A stretch of 64,000 nt of DNA from Parelaphostrongylus tenuis (taxonomy: Eukaryota; Nematoda; Chromadorea; Rhabditida; Metastrongylidae): the NCBI GenBank assembly GCA_019055375.1, contig JAHQIW010000721.1:172764-236763 (forward strand). Direction: 5' to 3'. Position 1 is the stretch's first letter; each line of letters begins with the position of its first letter. The notes under the pieces were generated by a model that made no database searches, had not been told where the DNA came from, and saw only the letters and a program-made list of their open reading frames with translations. The position numbers and the translations under genes were made by a program. Positions 24,305 to 37,308 of this stretch are shown here, piece after piece.

Positions 24305-24560
24305 TCATTATCATTAATACTATTACTATAATTATCATTATTTTTATTGCTATCATTATTGTTATTGTTTTGTTATTATTATTATTATAATTAACGTTAT
24401 TATTATCATTATTTTTACTATTGATATTATTGTAACTATTACTATTGTTATTATCATTACTATTATTATTATAATTACTATTATTGTTATTAATATAGAT
24501 ATTATGATTATATTAGTATTATTAATAATTGTTATTATTACTAATGCTATTATTATTATG
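24305..24560. repeat. ATT/ATA-type low-complexity tract
   Basis: About 250 bases made almost entirely of imperfect att, tta and ata triplets, with scattered g and c. It produces an Ile-rich frame on the minus strand that is not a gene. Such long decayed trinucleotide tracts usually arise by slippage followed by point mutation. Confidence 0.9.
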
Positions 24561-25183
24561 TGAGAAATCACTTGCCAAGGCGTTGAAAGTGACCGTTAGC
24601 TGAATCAGCTTCGTACCTTCTCAAACTGATAGAGGTCTTTTTAGCTTTGGCAACGAACCAGTAACCTGATCATGTGTCTCATTTTCTACCATAAAGCAAT
24701 TCTTTGATCACCTACTTTACAGTCAACTACTTGGCGGTACATGTCCTTCCATACACATTGATGATAAAAAGTGAAAAAGATAATAATTACTGTTATTGCT
24801 ATCATCAAAAGCGTATGCTGAGTAGTGAATAGAGGTGCCCTGTAATACTCACATAGTCCTTGTTCTCCAACGGAGCTCGAGTGAAGCAAGCAATCCTCCT
24901 TTGCGGGGGTCTTCAAATCAGCGCCACACTATTCTGGAGGATGAAAGTACTGACCTGGTATATTTTGGACCATGTTGAGGTTCCTCAGAGTGTAACATCC
25001 ACTCATCCATCCCTAATGAATCAATCAGTAGCGAAGTGATTTCGACTGATTATCTAGGCTTTCGTGGCGCTTTCTCACTGCTAACGCTATACTATTATAT
25101 CAGTACTGCTGTCAATATTAATGGTACTACTCAAATTACTATCATTACTATACTCAATAATACCACCGCTGTTGTTATTACTG
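24561..25183. other. Intergenic stretch, nothing recognised
   Basis: A second, weaker att/act-rich patch lies at about 25085-25185. No gene is supported. Confidence 0.4.
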
Positions 25184-25212
25184 TTAATAGGTTGAGGAAA
25201 AAGTTGTGAGAA
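25184..25212 (+). mobile_element. Solo mariner-like end
   Basis: The string taataggttgaggaaaaagt matches the terminal repeat of the mariners at 15113 and 34243. No transposase remnant or opposite end was found downstream within about 1 kb, so it is an orphan end or a chance match. Confidence 0.35.
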
Positions 25213-28200
25213 TATGTTTGTAAAACATTCACTTATGCATCTATCACACCCGAACAAAGACAAAACTAATAGTCAAAGTATCTTCCAAACTTTCTCCACC
25301 TTCATCAAACTTTTAGAACCACCAGTACACTCTAGTTTTGCCATCTGTTTCTTCGCCCCAAGTCAGACTGATGCGTTCACTTGCCACCGTTGCGTTTGAT
25401 CGCAACAGCCATTCGTACATCATCAGCAACCTAATCTGCTCACTTGTTAACTCCGTCTTGAAATAAGAAGATAAATTGTATACCTATCAACGCGAAAAAA
25501 GGCGGGCTTTCAAATGAGCCCAAAAACACAAAAATGGTCGACATCCAAAAAAGTTACACGGATTTTCCCAGAACTTTTACCCCAACCTGTTATTACACAT
25601 CGTGTGATGTTGCTTATGATATTATGTATATCAGATTGGAGCCATACTTGAGCTATGCAGTGATTTTCGGTGACCTACCTTTCCTTAAAGTCAGTGGTGC
25701 CAGCCACTCTACAACTTTGGAATCAATCGGCCGAAACCGGGGGTCAGCTTAGTGAGGCTGAGTTGGGGTGTTGAACGAGCAATCGCATAAGTATTGAGGA
25801 TCATTTTCCACCACTGTGCTTGCTCACTTCCCTTTATCGGATGACTGATTGTTGTTACCTGACTTTATTTGTTGCCCCATTTCATTCACTATCACCATGG
25901 AAGAGCTTCTTGTCAAAGTAACAAATTAATCACGAGAAAATGAGCTTTATTGGCAACAAATTTCTCTCTGAGGCAGACTTAAGCAGTATTTAACTAGTAA
26001 GTAAGTAGGGATCACATTAGCGAATAATATAAAACACATTTGAAGTAACAATCATCGAAACAGCGATGGGAAAAGAAAAGGAAACCGACAAAGTGCAGAA
26101 TGGGAGGAGTGGACGAGTTTTGCAGAAGATTGAAACATTTCCGAAAACTAATGGAACGATTGATTCTCATGTGTTCAGCGAAAGCGAAAGGGAAATCTTG
26201 AATTGTCTATGCTATATGTTTTCTTGGTATCGCATACTAGAGGATTATGATTTGTTGACTTGTGCAAAGATCAAATCTGTGTTTTCTGTTTCCATTTTCT
26301 TCTATACTGTTTGAAAAAGGTCTTGAATCGATTTTCTGATAGGGTTTTATTCAAGTAACGCAACACAAGTGTAATATAATATTATATAATATAATAACAT
26401 ATAATAATAATAACAAGTGCATAAAAAATGTGACACGGTGGCAGATTACGCATTTTAAGTATGATTTCACTTTTCTCAAGTACTACGGGGTTTTTCTCAG
26501 AGATCTATAAAGCACTAAAACATTATTTTTCGACCTCTATCAGCTAAAAAAATTTACTATCAAAGCTGGTACAAACAAACAAGGTCGTACATGACTGCTT
26601 TGGAGACACTGTTGAAATTTGGAATGAATCGTTAAGATTTTGATAGTTAGAAGATTGGCCGTTTCTCCGGTAAGAAAAGAGAACGAAGTTGAGAGGGCTT
26701 TGTAATAAAAATGATTTGTAGCGTCAAACACATTGAATAAATGTAGTTACTACAATATTAAACATTTAAGATGTTGTGAACAGAAAAAAATGCCCTTATA
26801 CTCAAACGAGCAACGAGCAGGTTTGAATGCGTTCAATTTTAGTTTTCAAGAAAATCATTCATTGATGTCGTTTTTTCCTCAACAAGAAATACATTCGGCA
26901 AGAACAGTTGGAGACTGACATCCTGCCCTGAAAAATCAGCTTAACTGGGTGTTCTTCTATGTTTTTTATATCAACGTTTACATGTTTCACACGTTAAAAA
27001 GTGGCCAATCACACACAGTCCTCCATGTCATGTCTATAGGAAGACGATTTTGAACGATATGCTCATGTGAAGGGAAGGCGAGAACATGTGCGTAGAGAGA
27101 TATAGTTTAACGTCAACTACTAATTTTCATTTCTATGACGAACACTTCAAAGTTAATAGATCTCTGTTTAAATGAGTCACTTATAAGACGCCCACAAGAT
27201 GGGTATCCTACTTTCACAGACGTCTACCGAATTATCGTCTGGTTTAGCTATTTCGTAAGCCTCAATATCTTGTTCTAAATGAACCAATATTCCTGATGAG
27301 CTGTCAAAAAGCCTAAACGTTTCAGCAGAAAACATAAAATAGTTGAACTCTCCAACATCATCACAGAAAGAGATGATAGAAATGACAGAAGTCAATGTCA
27401 GATACAGTAGTCGAAAAATAAAGTCTATCTTGGATAATAATGATTAATTACATAATGAAGTTAACCGAGCACGCTACCGTATTTCGATTGCAAAACTAAC
27501 ACTGATTTCTTCTTCAAACCATGAACTTCCTTTCGTGTAATGTTGATAGACTGTTTCAGATAACCGTGACACTGGTGATTTGAGATAATTCAGCGTATAC
27601 TGAAACATCTTACGGCCATAATTTCGCGTATTACTTATCGAATATGGGCTGAGTTCTTTTGAAATTATTCAAATTTGGTAAGTAGGTCAAAAAATCAAAC
27701 ATGATGCAATAAAAAGTATTCCAGCAGTATGCCGGATGTCCTGTATTTCAATGAGATCTCATTCCAAATACGATTAGAACATAGAGGGAGAGGAGCACGG
27801 GTGATAGGTTGGAAAAGATGGGTCGTAGAAAATAAAATACTTATCGGAAGACCTATTTGTCAGGTGACATCGACTTTCATGTTTATTTACTATTCATCTC
27901 GCAAACATGACAAACTCCTAACGGTTCCACACTCTGTCCCGTGGCGTACTTCGTAATTTAATATCATTTTAAAGCTGTTGTCCCAATAATATGATAACAG
28001 ACAGCGCGACGATGCTGGACGTCATCACAACAGGCAAGAAGGATATAACGACCAATGCTAGAGGCTTACATGGATGAACATAAGGATAAACGCAGGTAGT
28101 CCACAGTTGACCAATACCTTAGAAATGCGCTATGACTTCGACCTCCATGAACATAGTGAAGATAGTTCAATGCACTCGTGATTTACACAATAACTTTTGG

Positions 28201-30259
28201 AAGCATATCTTTGTACAAAAGCGAACAGAGGTTCATCCAATGGCTTTATATCATCCTGACTCTGCCACTATGCTATGCTAGCACAGAAGAAGATATGCAA
28301 AGATTAACTGGGAGTAGTTCAATCAATGTACCAGAAAGCTGCAAACAATGCACAGCATACTTTACGGGACAGAAAATTTGCACATCATAGTTGGCTGCGT
28401 TGGGACTGAGACAAGAGATGAGACATCAACCGACACGTTCGCCAGCATTGTCACCTTCACTGAGGACCACAGAATGTATGTAGTTGGCCAAATTTTGGTT
28501 CAAGTTATCATCTCCTATTCGCTAAACTACCATAATATTGCTGTATCACAGAGAGAAAGATAGCAGAACTTCAAGCGACAAAATCTAAATATTCAATGTA
28601 TAATAATGTGTAATAGGTGTAACAGAAAAATTCGTGGTAGTTTTTACCAATAACCTCACCATCCAACCAATAAGAGCTTTTTTCCGTTGACCACGTGAAT
28701 TTAGGATATTTTGTTTAAAGTGTTTTAGAATTGCTGAATTCACTTACATCATCAACCGTCTTTCATCGTAGTCTAAGCGATCTTTCCTAAGCCTGAGTGT
28801 CATTTTTGTCGGTATCGATGTAAATATGACGCTAAAATGCAATTCCAAAAAGCAGATATAGATACGCTCTTTCAAAAGCAGGAAAGTTCAAGATTTAGAA
28901 TGCAATGAACATGGTGCACATTGTGTGATAATCTCCAGAGCCTCCATTGTTAGTTGGCTTTTCATTATTTTTGATCCGGAACTGTTAAACTAAAAGTAGG
29001 TGATACGATTGAATTTCATCATACCGAGAACTCATTCGTATGATTAAAAAATCAGCAACTAGAGAGATTGAAAAAGCAAACATGCAGGAGAACAAAACGA
29101 TAGATAGAGTTTAGATTTGGTTAATATTCTATGAGTCAACACTTGTTCGAATGTAAAAGTTTAGGCGTCCAGGGTTGCACAATTAAGTACTAAATTTAGG
29201 TTAGCGTTATTCATTGCACCGTTGTGAATAATTAACGCTCACTGAGTTCACCGATTCGGCGCAATTTCAACATGAAAAAAACCAGGTCATGGGTGTGATT
29301 GTTAGGGTATCTTCTTTATTTATCATCACTACTTATACATAATGTTAAAAAAAATATCCACATAATATCACACTTCAATACATTTCTGACTTCTAAGAAG
29401 AGCGGTTAATCATCCTGGTGTTCTAAAAACATTAAGCTCATTTCGATTCATCGTTTTCAAGAGAATTTTTGACCTAATAACTCAGAAAAAGGATTGATCG
29501 CTAGCTATCGCTGAGAATAACGCGCTGAACGGCCAAAAATCCAGATAATGGTGGTTTAGAGTTGATCGAGAGCTTTCAAAAAAGAAAGAAAAGTTGTTCG
29601 TCTGCTTTCATGGGATATTTCAGTTGTTGGATAATTTTGCGCTTTGCTTCAAAATTCTGTTTCTCAAAATGCTCATTGGCGACCACAAATTCAGTAATGC
29701 GATTCTGTTCTTGCATTGAGCAAGAAAAATTAGAATGTAGTGCCAAGATTTATTGATATCTTATATAAGATATACTTTGATGAGATTATTGATCAAAAAT
29801 CTTGATTTTAGGAAAATATGGAAAATTTAGAAACACGCGAAAGGCGGTATCATGTTGCGATGGTCATTCTCGAATTTGAATTCAAGACGAAATCACAATG
29901 TAAGGAATTTCCAAGAGTGTGAACACCTGCAATGTCTCGTCCATCATACATCGTCTTGCTAAACCAATGAAAATGTCACTGACAGCCAGTTTTGTTATAC
30001 CAGTTTTGCTATATAGCGTTTACAACAAAACGTCAATTAAACGGAGCCGATCCACAAGAGACTGAACCGTTTTGAGTGATGATTTCGTCGGAAGTGCTAT
30101 CGTAACCAAAAATTATAGTATTTGGATATGTTATCACTCTTATGTTCAAAACGTTATTTGGGGCAATTCAGAGATTATCATGAGGACAGAATGTTTTGCT
30201 TAAAATCCTTTTTAATTGAATGAAAAAGAAGAAGGAATAGAAGAATTAGATTATGATAG
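25213..30259. other. Long intergenic stretch, nothing firmly recognised
   Basis: Short open frames occur (26066-26314, 27729-27956, 28178-28390, 28348-28563) without consistent splice sites, domains or repeats. An AT-only patch lies at about 26370-26415. A candidate gene cannot be excluded but is not supported. Confidence 0.35.
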
Positions 30260-30340
30260 ATTTTCTCGAGCTGCGCCACGCATTCGACTCCATTCGTGCC
30301 GTCGAGCTCGTAGATGCAATTTAATGCATATTTAAACTAT
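30260..30340 (+). repeat. Fragment of a small dispersed repeat (repeat E)
   Basis: The string cacgcattcgactccattcg followed by gatgcaatttaatgcat resembles 47085-47150 (catgcattcgacttcattat ... gatttgatgcatg) and 47470-47520. The similarity covers about 60 bases. Confidence 0.35.
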
Positions 30341-30497
30341 GCATTAACTTACGGGTGCCATCTTGAGCATCAAGGTAGCGTTTCCTTCCCACCACTATAG
30401 AGCCTATAGAGACCAAAGGTTTAGTTTTCCCCGAGTACGAGATCGAACCAAGAATCATGTGTGCGCTTATTTTTGTTTTTTTTTTTCCTCAAATGCG

Positions 30498-30500
<3 letters not shown>

Positions 30501-30589
<89 letters not shown>

Positions 30590-30610
30590 GTGTGTGTATG
30601 TGTGCGTGTG
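30501..30610. repeat. (GT)n microsatellite
   Basis: A run of more than 100 bases of GT, interrupted by a few single-base changes (gtat, ttgt, gcgt). It forms the Cys/Val-repeating frame on the + strand, which is not a gene. Confidence 0.95.
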
Positions 30611-31248
30611 CTGTATGACGCTTCTGTCCCCTAAGTCATAAGTGAATTTTGATTGAATAGCATAAGATATAGTCTGGAAATAGATCAGAAAGGAGAAATA
30701 AATATTAAAACAATTGTCATTCTACTTATCAAAATTTGGGGAACTCTAGCTAGTTTATAGAGGTCTGTGAATTTCTTTCACGTCATCTAACTGCTTTATG
30801 CCTGTGATTCTTGATAATAGGAATGACTAGTACAGCTACTGGCTTCCTGCAATGGTTTTGTACGAGATGACTGTCATCGTTACACAAAAAAGCTATCAAA
30901 ATCATTCTATGGTAATCACCCGAATTATTTCTATATCATTTTAACTACAGATTTCTTACAGTTATCTCTCCAAGATTTCACGATCTAAAAAAAGGAATTG
31001 ATTGAAGAAGAACAGTCAACCAGCTCAATCATCCGCTAATAAGGGCTGTCTTGATGTGTGATAATCCTTCCACACTCGCTCAGATTTCAGTTTTTCAGCA
31101 TAATCAGGTTCTATGAAGGAATTTCCTATAGTTTGCAAAGAAGCATTTTACAGATTCTTTGCAATATAGAGAAACTAAATCCTATTTTTTTATTTTTCTC
31201 TTAAGTTTTGACACAAGAGGAAAAAACACCGAATTTACTTTAAAAGTA
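30611..31248. other. Intergenic stretch, nothing recognised
   Basis: No feature supported between the microsatellite and the mariner end. Confidence 0.4.
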
Positions 31249-31906
31249 ATTAAAATTGCTTAACAATACTATTCAAAGTATACACCATCAGTCGGAACAC
31301 ATCTCTGTCATCTCACAGGCAGCAAATCAACACCGCGCTCATAGAACTCGTCATTCTTGGATTCAAAGAAAGATGTTCCTGCGTTTGCGCAGCTGTGATT
31401 CAGTGAGCTCGTGTGGAATGCATCGACCTTTCTTCTACTTTTTGCCTACTGCCTTTAATATTCTGCTGATTGTCGCATGACCACAGTCAAAGTCCTCGGC
31501 CAACTCGTCGATAGTCAAAGGCGGACCCTCTCCAATTGCTATGACGTCCGCCTCTTGATCAACTTGGCGTGAACTTCCGAAGCGCATCTGGTCTTTCAAG
31601 TTGGTGTTGCTGGCTCGAAACTGAGCACGGAACCGAAACGTTGTTCTCCTGGACACAGATCCTTGAGCTTTTGCACGAGTGATGTTCTCGAAGGAGCTCT
31701 CTGCACCGCGTCCCAATCAGTGCTCGTAAAGCAGCAAATTGGGATAAAGGCTTTGTTGAGCGGCCACGATGCGGCAAGTATGGACAAATCTGGTATTGAA
31801 AGAAGCTCAGATAATTCCGCACAAAGCGGTATTGATTTCTTGACTGGAACTTGGCAGAAATGGCTGATGGCACACTGTTTGAGTAGTGTTGTTGAGCAAT
31901 TTTAGT
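31249..31906 (-). mobile_element. mariner-type element, internally deleted, well-kept TIRs
   Basis: The ends read attaaaattgcttaacaata (left) and actaaaattgctcaacaaca (right, reverse complemented). They match at 25 of about 29 positions and are flanked by TA. On the minus strand the transposase N-terminal part is clear in overlapping frames: a WF/RF-like helix-turn-helix region followed by LTIDELAEDFDCGHATISRI, the second helix-turn-helix of mariner transposases. After RCIPHELTESQL the sequence jumps straight to a C-terminal piece with FYERGVDLLPVRWQRC. The whole catalytic DD34D region is therefore missing, and frameshifts interrupt the N-terminal part. At 658 bp it is about half the usual length. 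It could be mobilised only in trans. Confidence 0.85.
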
Positions 31907-32860
31907 TACTTGTGGTTGATAAATTTGATGTTTAATGCTGTAGAGCCCAAACGTACGAGAAGGTCTGATATATACCTAACACTTGTAGCATGGGCCAGTG
32001 CATAATTCTTCTGAAGCTCATTTCTTTTTTGCTTTCTCAGGGGCAACGTGAAAGAATTTTGCAACAATGTCAAGTCAGTTCGACATGGGTCTGTCGATAA
32101 GAAACATTTGCGTACAATCAAGATAGATAATTGCATCAAACGAGGCAGTTTAAAAGAATTAACAGCATTTAATGAATGGATTTCAAGTTGACGCAGAAAA
32201 TTCGTATTGTTATGTGGTGCGAACCGTCTAGCTATTTAGTATATCACTTTTTTTTGCATAACAGTTTCTAAGACTGTAACAAGATTCTATAACGCTTAGA
32301 AAAACAACGCTGAACAAATATGGATGTCACTTAATTTTCTGTATGTGTTGCCCGAATTAAAATTAACAATTTGTCCTTCTAAATTCTTTTGAAAATCTGC
32401 ATGAGTATGTTGCAGAACTTTTTCACTAAATTTGCAATAGACGACGCGTATAGTGAAATTGTTTCATGCTCAGTATAAGGCACGCATGGTTATTTAGCCG
32501 ATTTTGCTCGTAGAGCAAATCAAGCCTACCGTCGCTACGAAGTTGGCAATGTCAGGCTTGTCTAGAAACATAAAAACGTTGACCAGAAGCACTGGTGAGA
32601 AGCCGCAAAACATTCTTAAGGACTTGATATACATTCGTCACTTTATTAATGATAAGAAGTATTTTAAGCGGTAGAGGACAAAAACGCATTGCTGTTAGAT
32701 CGTAGAGCACCGAAAGTTGTTGTATAGACATAATACCTTAAGAGCTGGAGTCATTAGCATTGAAGACGGCCTTACAACCTGTAAGAAAAAGCCAACTGAG
32801 CCAAACCGGAAAGCATTGTGCACAAGAGCTCAGCTTGTACTCAAATCTTATTCACTTGTA
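31907..32860. other. Intergenic stretch, nothing recognised
   Basis: No feature supported. Confidence 0.4.
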
Positions 32861-33036
32861 TCACCTGTCATCCCGTTGATCGTCGAGTGACTCGAGCGAG
32901 TACCAGCAACACTTCCATTTTTCTCTATCGCATGCAAGAGTAGCCCAGTGGGTCCTCCTCGCCCTAGGGATTCGCTGAGCATCATATCGCTCTTTTAGGC
33001 CTCTCGTGAAGAAATCGGACCATCGGATCATTGGAT
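32861..33036 (-). mobile_element. Non-LTR retroelement 3' end (reverse transcriptase ORF C-terminus)
   Basis: The minus-strand frame contains WSDFFTRGLKERYDAQRIPR, RARRTHWATLACDREKW and SLESLDDQRDDR, and ends at the TGA at 32861. The same peptide order, with few changes, is at 52301-52642. This tail is typical of the endonuclease-reverse transcriptase proteins common in hookworm genomes. Only the last 58 or so codons remain. The 5' truncation is expected for target-primed reverse transcription. Confidence 0.75.
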
Positions 33037-34242
33037 TGAAATCTTTTCTAAATACTTAGAAGGACAGCTTTGATTAGGCGAAGGTGAAAGTTTAAGCGCT
33101 TTATGGTGGTCGTCACAAGTTTTACATACAATTTCTTTTTCTTGTTGGCAGTGTTGCGTTGGATAATGTATATATGCCTACAGTAAAAAATTGCGGTGTT
33201 CTTAGTTCTCTACCAACGCTCCACTAACAGTCTCTTTCCTTCCAAGCAGATCTGGCATTAATTTATTAGCTCTAGACTGAAAGAAGTTATTATGCCGAGG
33301 AGTGGGATGCATCGAGCGGATGATGTAATTATCTCAAGGCATCTCTTACTACTGAGCTACAGATTCCGTCATCATTTGGATTTGAAATTTATTGAGCTAG
33401 TCCTACAAATTTATGAAGTATGAAGAAAATATTCTCATTGAATGATTTCTTATTTTGCTTCAAAGAACGCTCAGAGTGATTGTGAAACGTACGACAGTCA
33501 TTCATCAATAACAAATAAAAAACGGCTAATATCGGAAGTAACGACTTTCGTTCTCGTTTGAAGTAGCCAGGAAGAAAGAAACAAAGGAATAAAGTTCTAA
33601 ACCTGATTCAGATCGCATGAATTTGAATGATCTGTCAAATAAATTATTGATCTGGGTGTCTGAATGAAAAACTGAGAAAAAAGAAAAGAGAAGCAGGAAA
33701 ATTTAGAAAACAAACTAAGGATTACGCGAGAAAGTCGTAAAATCATTGACAGTAACATTGAATTCTGTTCAATTTATCACAAGAGATAATTAAGTAAGTG
33801 GCAAAAGGTAACAATAATAAGAAAGTTTTGCGTTCGAATGACCAAAGAGAAGAAATGAAGAGAATGTGGTAATCAGTTGAATGTATTCTAAATGTTGACG
33901 TAAGAGCTAAAGTTCAGACGAATGTTTGCACGGATATGAGATTGCGGCTGAAAAAAATCGGGATAAAAGAATACTTTTTCAGCAAAAAGGTCTAAGAAGC
34001 AATTTTATGTAAACTAATAAAAATTGAGACCGCTAAACAGTTGGATAAAGTACTGTTCTAAGTGAAATAGCAAGGAAAAGCGTTTAAAAGGTGGTGAAAA
34101 TGAAGTTACAATTTTCATACGATTTTACTCTGCTTTGAATAATGCCGTTATGAATACATTTTCATTACGATATCAAAGCCCAAGGTATATTTTTATTCTA
34201 AAAAAGCACTATCAGGCTTTCTTGGGAGCGTAGTCATAAAAA
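33037..34242. other. Intergenic stretch, nothing recognised
   Basis: AT-rich sequence; no repeat or splice-supported frame recognised. Confidence 0.4.
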
Positions 34243-34826
34243 TTAGATTGAGGAAAAAATTTTTTAACAAATGCTGAAAACTCGAATGTTTGAATTTTTT
34301 TCAAACACTTTTTTCAAACACCTGCTGAAAATTCAAATGTTATCCAATAGAGACCAACATTTTCCGCGATCTTCTTCCAACGATCTGCAGCCCTCCGGAT
34401 CTACTCAAAATACTATTTCATGAGCTTTGATCAAGAGAAACTCCTAACATGCCTCTTCAACCTGATCAAATGTCTTGAATCGGCGTTCACACAGGAAGTG
34501 TTCCACTGAGTGGAACTGGACCATAATCGGCGCAGCAATCCGGACTGTAGGATGGGTGCGACAACACCTTGACTCCCTCCACTTTGTCAAGCCTAACCTT
34601 AGTCTTCTTGTGATGTGAGGTTTGCCATTGTCTTGTTGAAACACTTTTCCTTTGACGTATGGTAGACTCGGTACAGGTACTCCAGCTATAACTAACGTCA
34701 CCGTGGGAATTCTCATGGAGGTATTCCTGAGATATTCCCATGAATTTACAACAACCGATACTGTGTGTAACGAACATAAATTTTAGAATTTCTCATAGAT
34801 GTTAAGAAACCTTTCAATCAACCTAA
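34243..34826 (-). mobile_element. mariner remnant, 3' half of transposase, TIRs kept
   Basis: The ends are ttagattgaggaaaaaattt (left) and, reverse complemented, ttaggttgattgaaaggttt (right). The right side is flanked by TA, the left by AA. Minus-strand frames hold the catalytic C-terminal half in pieces: KVFQQDNGKPHITRRLRLGL with the QQDNxxPH signature (the second Asp), LSHPSYSPDCCADYGPV (the HPxYSPD region) and EHFLCERRFKTFDQVEEAC. After stops comes IRRAADRWKKIAENVGLYW. At least two frameshifts and several stops break it. The ends match the 15113 element, so both are probably one family. A gaaaattcaaatg / gaaaactcgaatg duplication lies near the left end. Confidence 0.85.
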
Positions 34827-35793
34827 TATTTCCAAAAGTGGGCAATAAATCATGGACAGAGAAATCTTAATACTGAATTGACTGTTCGGAATGAGTTAAT
34901 TTTTATTCATTGCTTGGTAAGATTACGCTAAAAATGACGCAAAACAAAGATGAAGTATATAAAAAGCTTAACACTGTTTAATGAAGTTAAAAATATTTTA
35001 GTAAAAACGATGAAGCCATCACCAGGAAGAAGAGAACTCAGAATAAAGAGACGTCTAGTAGCACAACTCTTACAGTCAACTAGTTGCTTTCGCTAATAAA
35101 TAATCACGTATAGATGCCTTCAGTGACTATTAATTGAACTGACATTTATAAAAAAAGTATTAGTGAACAGATGAGAAGCTGATGGATTATTCATTATGCC
35201 GTATCCAATTTGACATTGCAGAATTTTACCCACATAGATTAGTGCTTAGTAGTACTCTATTAGACACAAGCACTTGGTCGATTCGATATTACGCTGTTAG
35301 CAGATTAAGTTCTTCGTCTTTTTGGATTGTCGAATTGCTACTACATTTGTTTTCGTGGATACGTCACTCGAGGCATTGGTAGGCCCTTGCAAATCATTGA
35401 ACAGGTCAGCAGTATAGATTCTACCACATCTACGATGTTGCGAATGAAAAGGCAAGTATGGCGCATTAGTAAGGGATTGTCGACACCGAATACATTATCG
35501 TATATACATTATCGCTGCGGTGCATTTTGCATTGTTAAGCTTAAGTAGTTAATAAGACTAAAAGTTGAGGTCTCAATCACTCGGTAAGTGGCTTATTTAC
35601 CTTCCATCTTATCTGTGCCATCTACTTCTTTTCTTTGGGAAGTGAGACAACTATTACTTCAAATGTTATGAGGAATAGTAAGAAGATAATAGTCGAACAC
35701 ATCTTGACAAGATTGCTAAAGATGGTAAGCTCATCAAGCAAGAGATCATTTGCAGTCGACCTAATGCTGTGAGATTCATTAGTTTATAAAATT
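34827..35793. other. Intergenic stretch, nothing recognised
   Basis: No supported feature. A + strand frame at 35182-35548 shows no motif. Confidence 0.4.
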
Positions 35794-36042
35794 TTGCGAA
35801 GTGGTTAGTGACGCAATCGAGCAGTAAGAAGGGTGTTAGTGCAAGTTCTCTTCTTCAGTCCACATGGAAACGCCTTAGTTCGTCTGCATCTAAAGTCGCC
35901 AAGAGATTCGACTCGATCAGTTTTCTACGATATTCATAAAAAGGAGGAAATGCTCAAGCAACAGCCGAAACAACAAGCAAGAGGTTTGAGGGTTTCAGGG
36001 ACGGCAAGTTGCGAGGAAGCGAATTAAATGCAAGAACTGTTG
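35794..36042 (+). repeat. SINE-b copy
   Basis: A-box-like tgcgaagtggttagtgacgc begins it. Then come aacgccttagttcgtctgca, the core ttttctacgatattcataaa, aaggaggaaatgctcaagca and a gcgaattaaatgcaag tail. The B box is decayed. The 64-codon frame through it (with SVFYDIHKKEEMLKQQP) is repeat sequence. Confidence 0.6.
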
Positions 36043-37185
36043 TCATACGCACAGTACATTTGGCGATGGATTATGTAAGCAATTGAATATAAATACTGAA
36101 TAAATAATAGTCTATCTTGTAATGAAACGCCAGAAAATTAATGGAAGATCTTGCATTTATTCTCACACGAGTTGTAGAAATCCTCAAAGTTTTACTTCCA
36201 CAGAGGTGGGACCTTCTCATATTACAGAATTTAACATAAATGAAATATGATGGAAGCACCTCCACTCTTCGACTTTTCACTCCAGCACTTCACATGTAAA
36301 CAGTTCGTTATCAAAATGACTTGAGAAATCTTTAAACGGTTTCTAGGAGAAAGATTATTGAAAAAATATTTTCTCAGATCCACTTACAGCTTGAAAATCA
36401 CTACAAGAAACTTATTACAATTCAGTTACTTATTGATTATTCATAAATTCAACTAAAAGATCTAGAAGATGATGGTAGTGAATGAACAATTGTCGAAGAC
36501 CTGTAACGACGCGCTTGCTAGTTTTTCTTTCACCAAAGATAAACATTCGATGTTCTTAGAAGCGAAACTGATAGAAATACAAAATCAGGACCACTTTTAT
36601 TTTCATATAAAAACTCAATGCAAAAAGCAAAGAAAACGTACAGGAGATGAATTGATGTTATTCTGCCAGCTTTTTCATGTCACGTCTCCTCTTTTCTTTC
36701 ATTCGCACTTTTGCCAGGTCCACTTCACAATTTAAACTTAATGAAAGAACCTTGCTCGCAAATTTACATGAGACTGACATAGTTAAGTAAGTAAAGTAAT
36801 GACAAAAAACGTGGAAATTAGATTAAATTCTATAGTACTTTTAAACAGAGAAACAGAACGTACGTGTAAAAAAGTACGATATTGAGCCACATAACCGAAC
36901 AGAAAGTAATAAATATGGATAGTTTTCTTAAGTCTCAATAAGAGATAGTTGGCAAAAGATGTTAGGATTTCTCAAGTAAAACAAATATACAGTGGATGTC
37001 TTCACGAATGATGATTGATGGATGAATAGATGAATGAACAAGTGAGTAAGGTCTTGAAAGATGTGTGCGCTTGTGTGTGCCTATGTGTGTATGTGTTCCT
37101 GTTTGTTGAATGTTTTCGTGATGGTGAAGGTGAAAGCTCTCCTATTCCACTTCCCCATCTATGCCCTTCAATTCTCTTCCACCCC
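36043..37185. other. Intergenic stretch, nothing firmly recognised
   Basis: An 88-codon + frame at 36469-36735 has no splice or domain support. A short GT-rich patch lies at 37060-37095. Confidence 0.35.
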
Positions 37186-37308
37186 CTAACAAGTCACTTT
37201 CACCACCACTACTACCACTAGACAACGAGTCTTCAACGAACTATACCAGTTTTCAGACCCGAACACCCCACTAATATCCCATTCGGCTCCATCGCTTTCT
37301 ATATGCCA
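37186..37308 (-). CDS. Possible coding exon, unknown
   Basis: After an acceptor-like gcatgtttccag on the minus strand, 40 codons are open to a TAG. They start WHIESDGAEWDISGV and end with a run of valines before KVTC. The block is GC-richer than its surroundings. It lies about 290 bases downstream of the candidate locus at 37594-37959 on the same strand and may belong to it. No domain is recognised. Confidence 0.15.
   Translation of the reverse strand, partial: WHIESDGAEWDISGVFGSENWYSSLKTRCLVVVVVVKVTC

Noticed and set aside
24362..24571. Isoleucine-rich frame on the minus strand
   Set aside because: Produced by the att/ata tract.
30363..30641. 92-codon frame with long Cys-Val repeats
   Set aside because: Produced by the GT microsatellite.
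31663..31905. 80-codon + strand frame
   Set aside because: Antisense to the mariner transposase N-terminal remnant.
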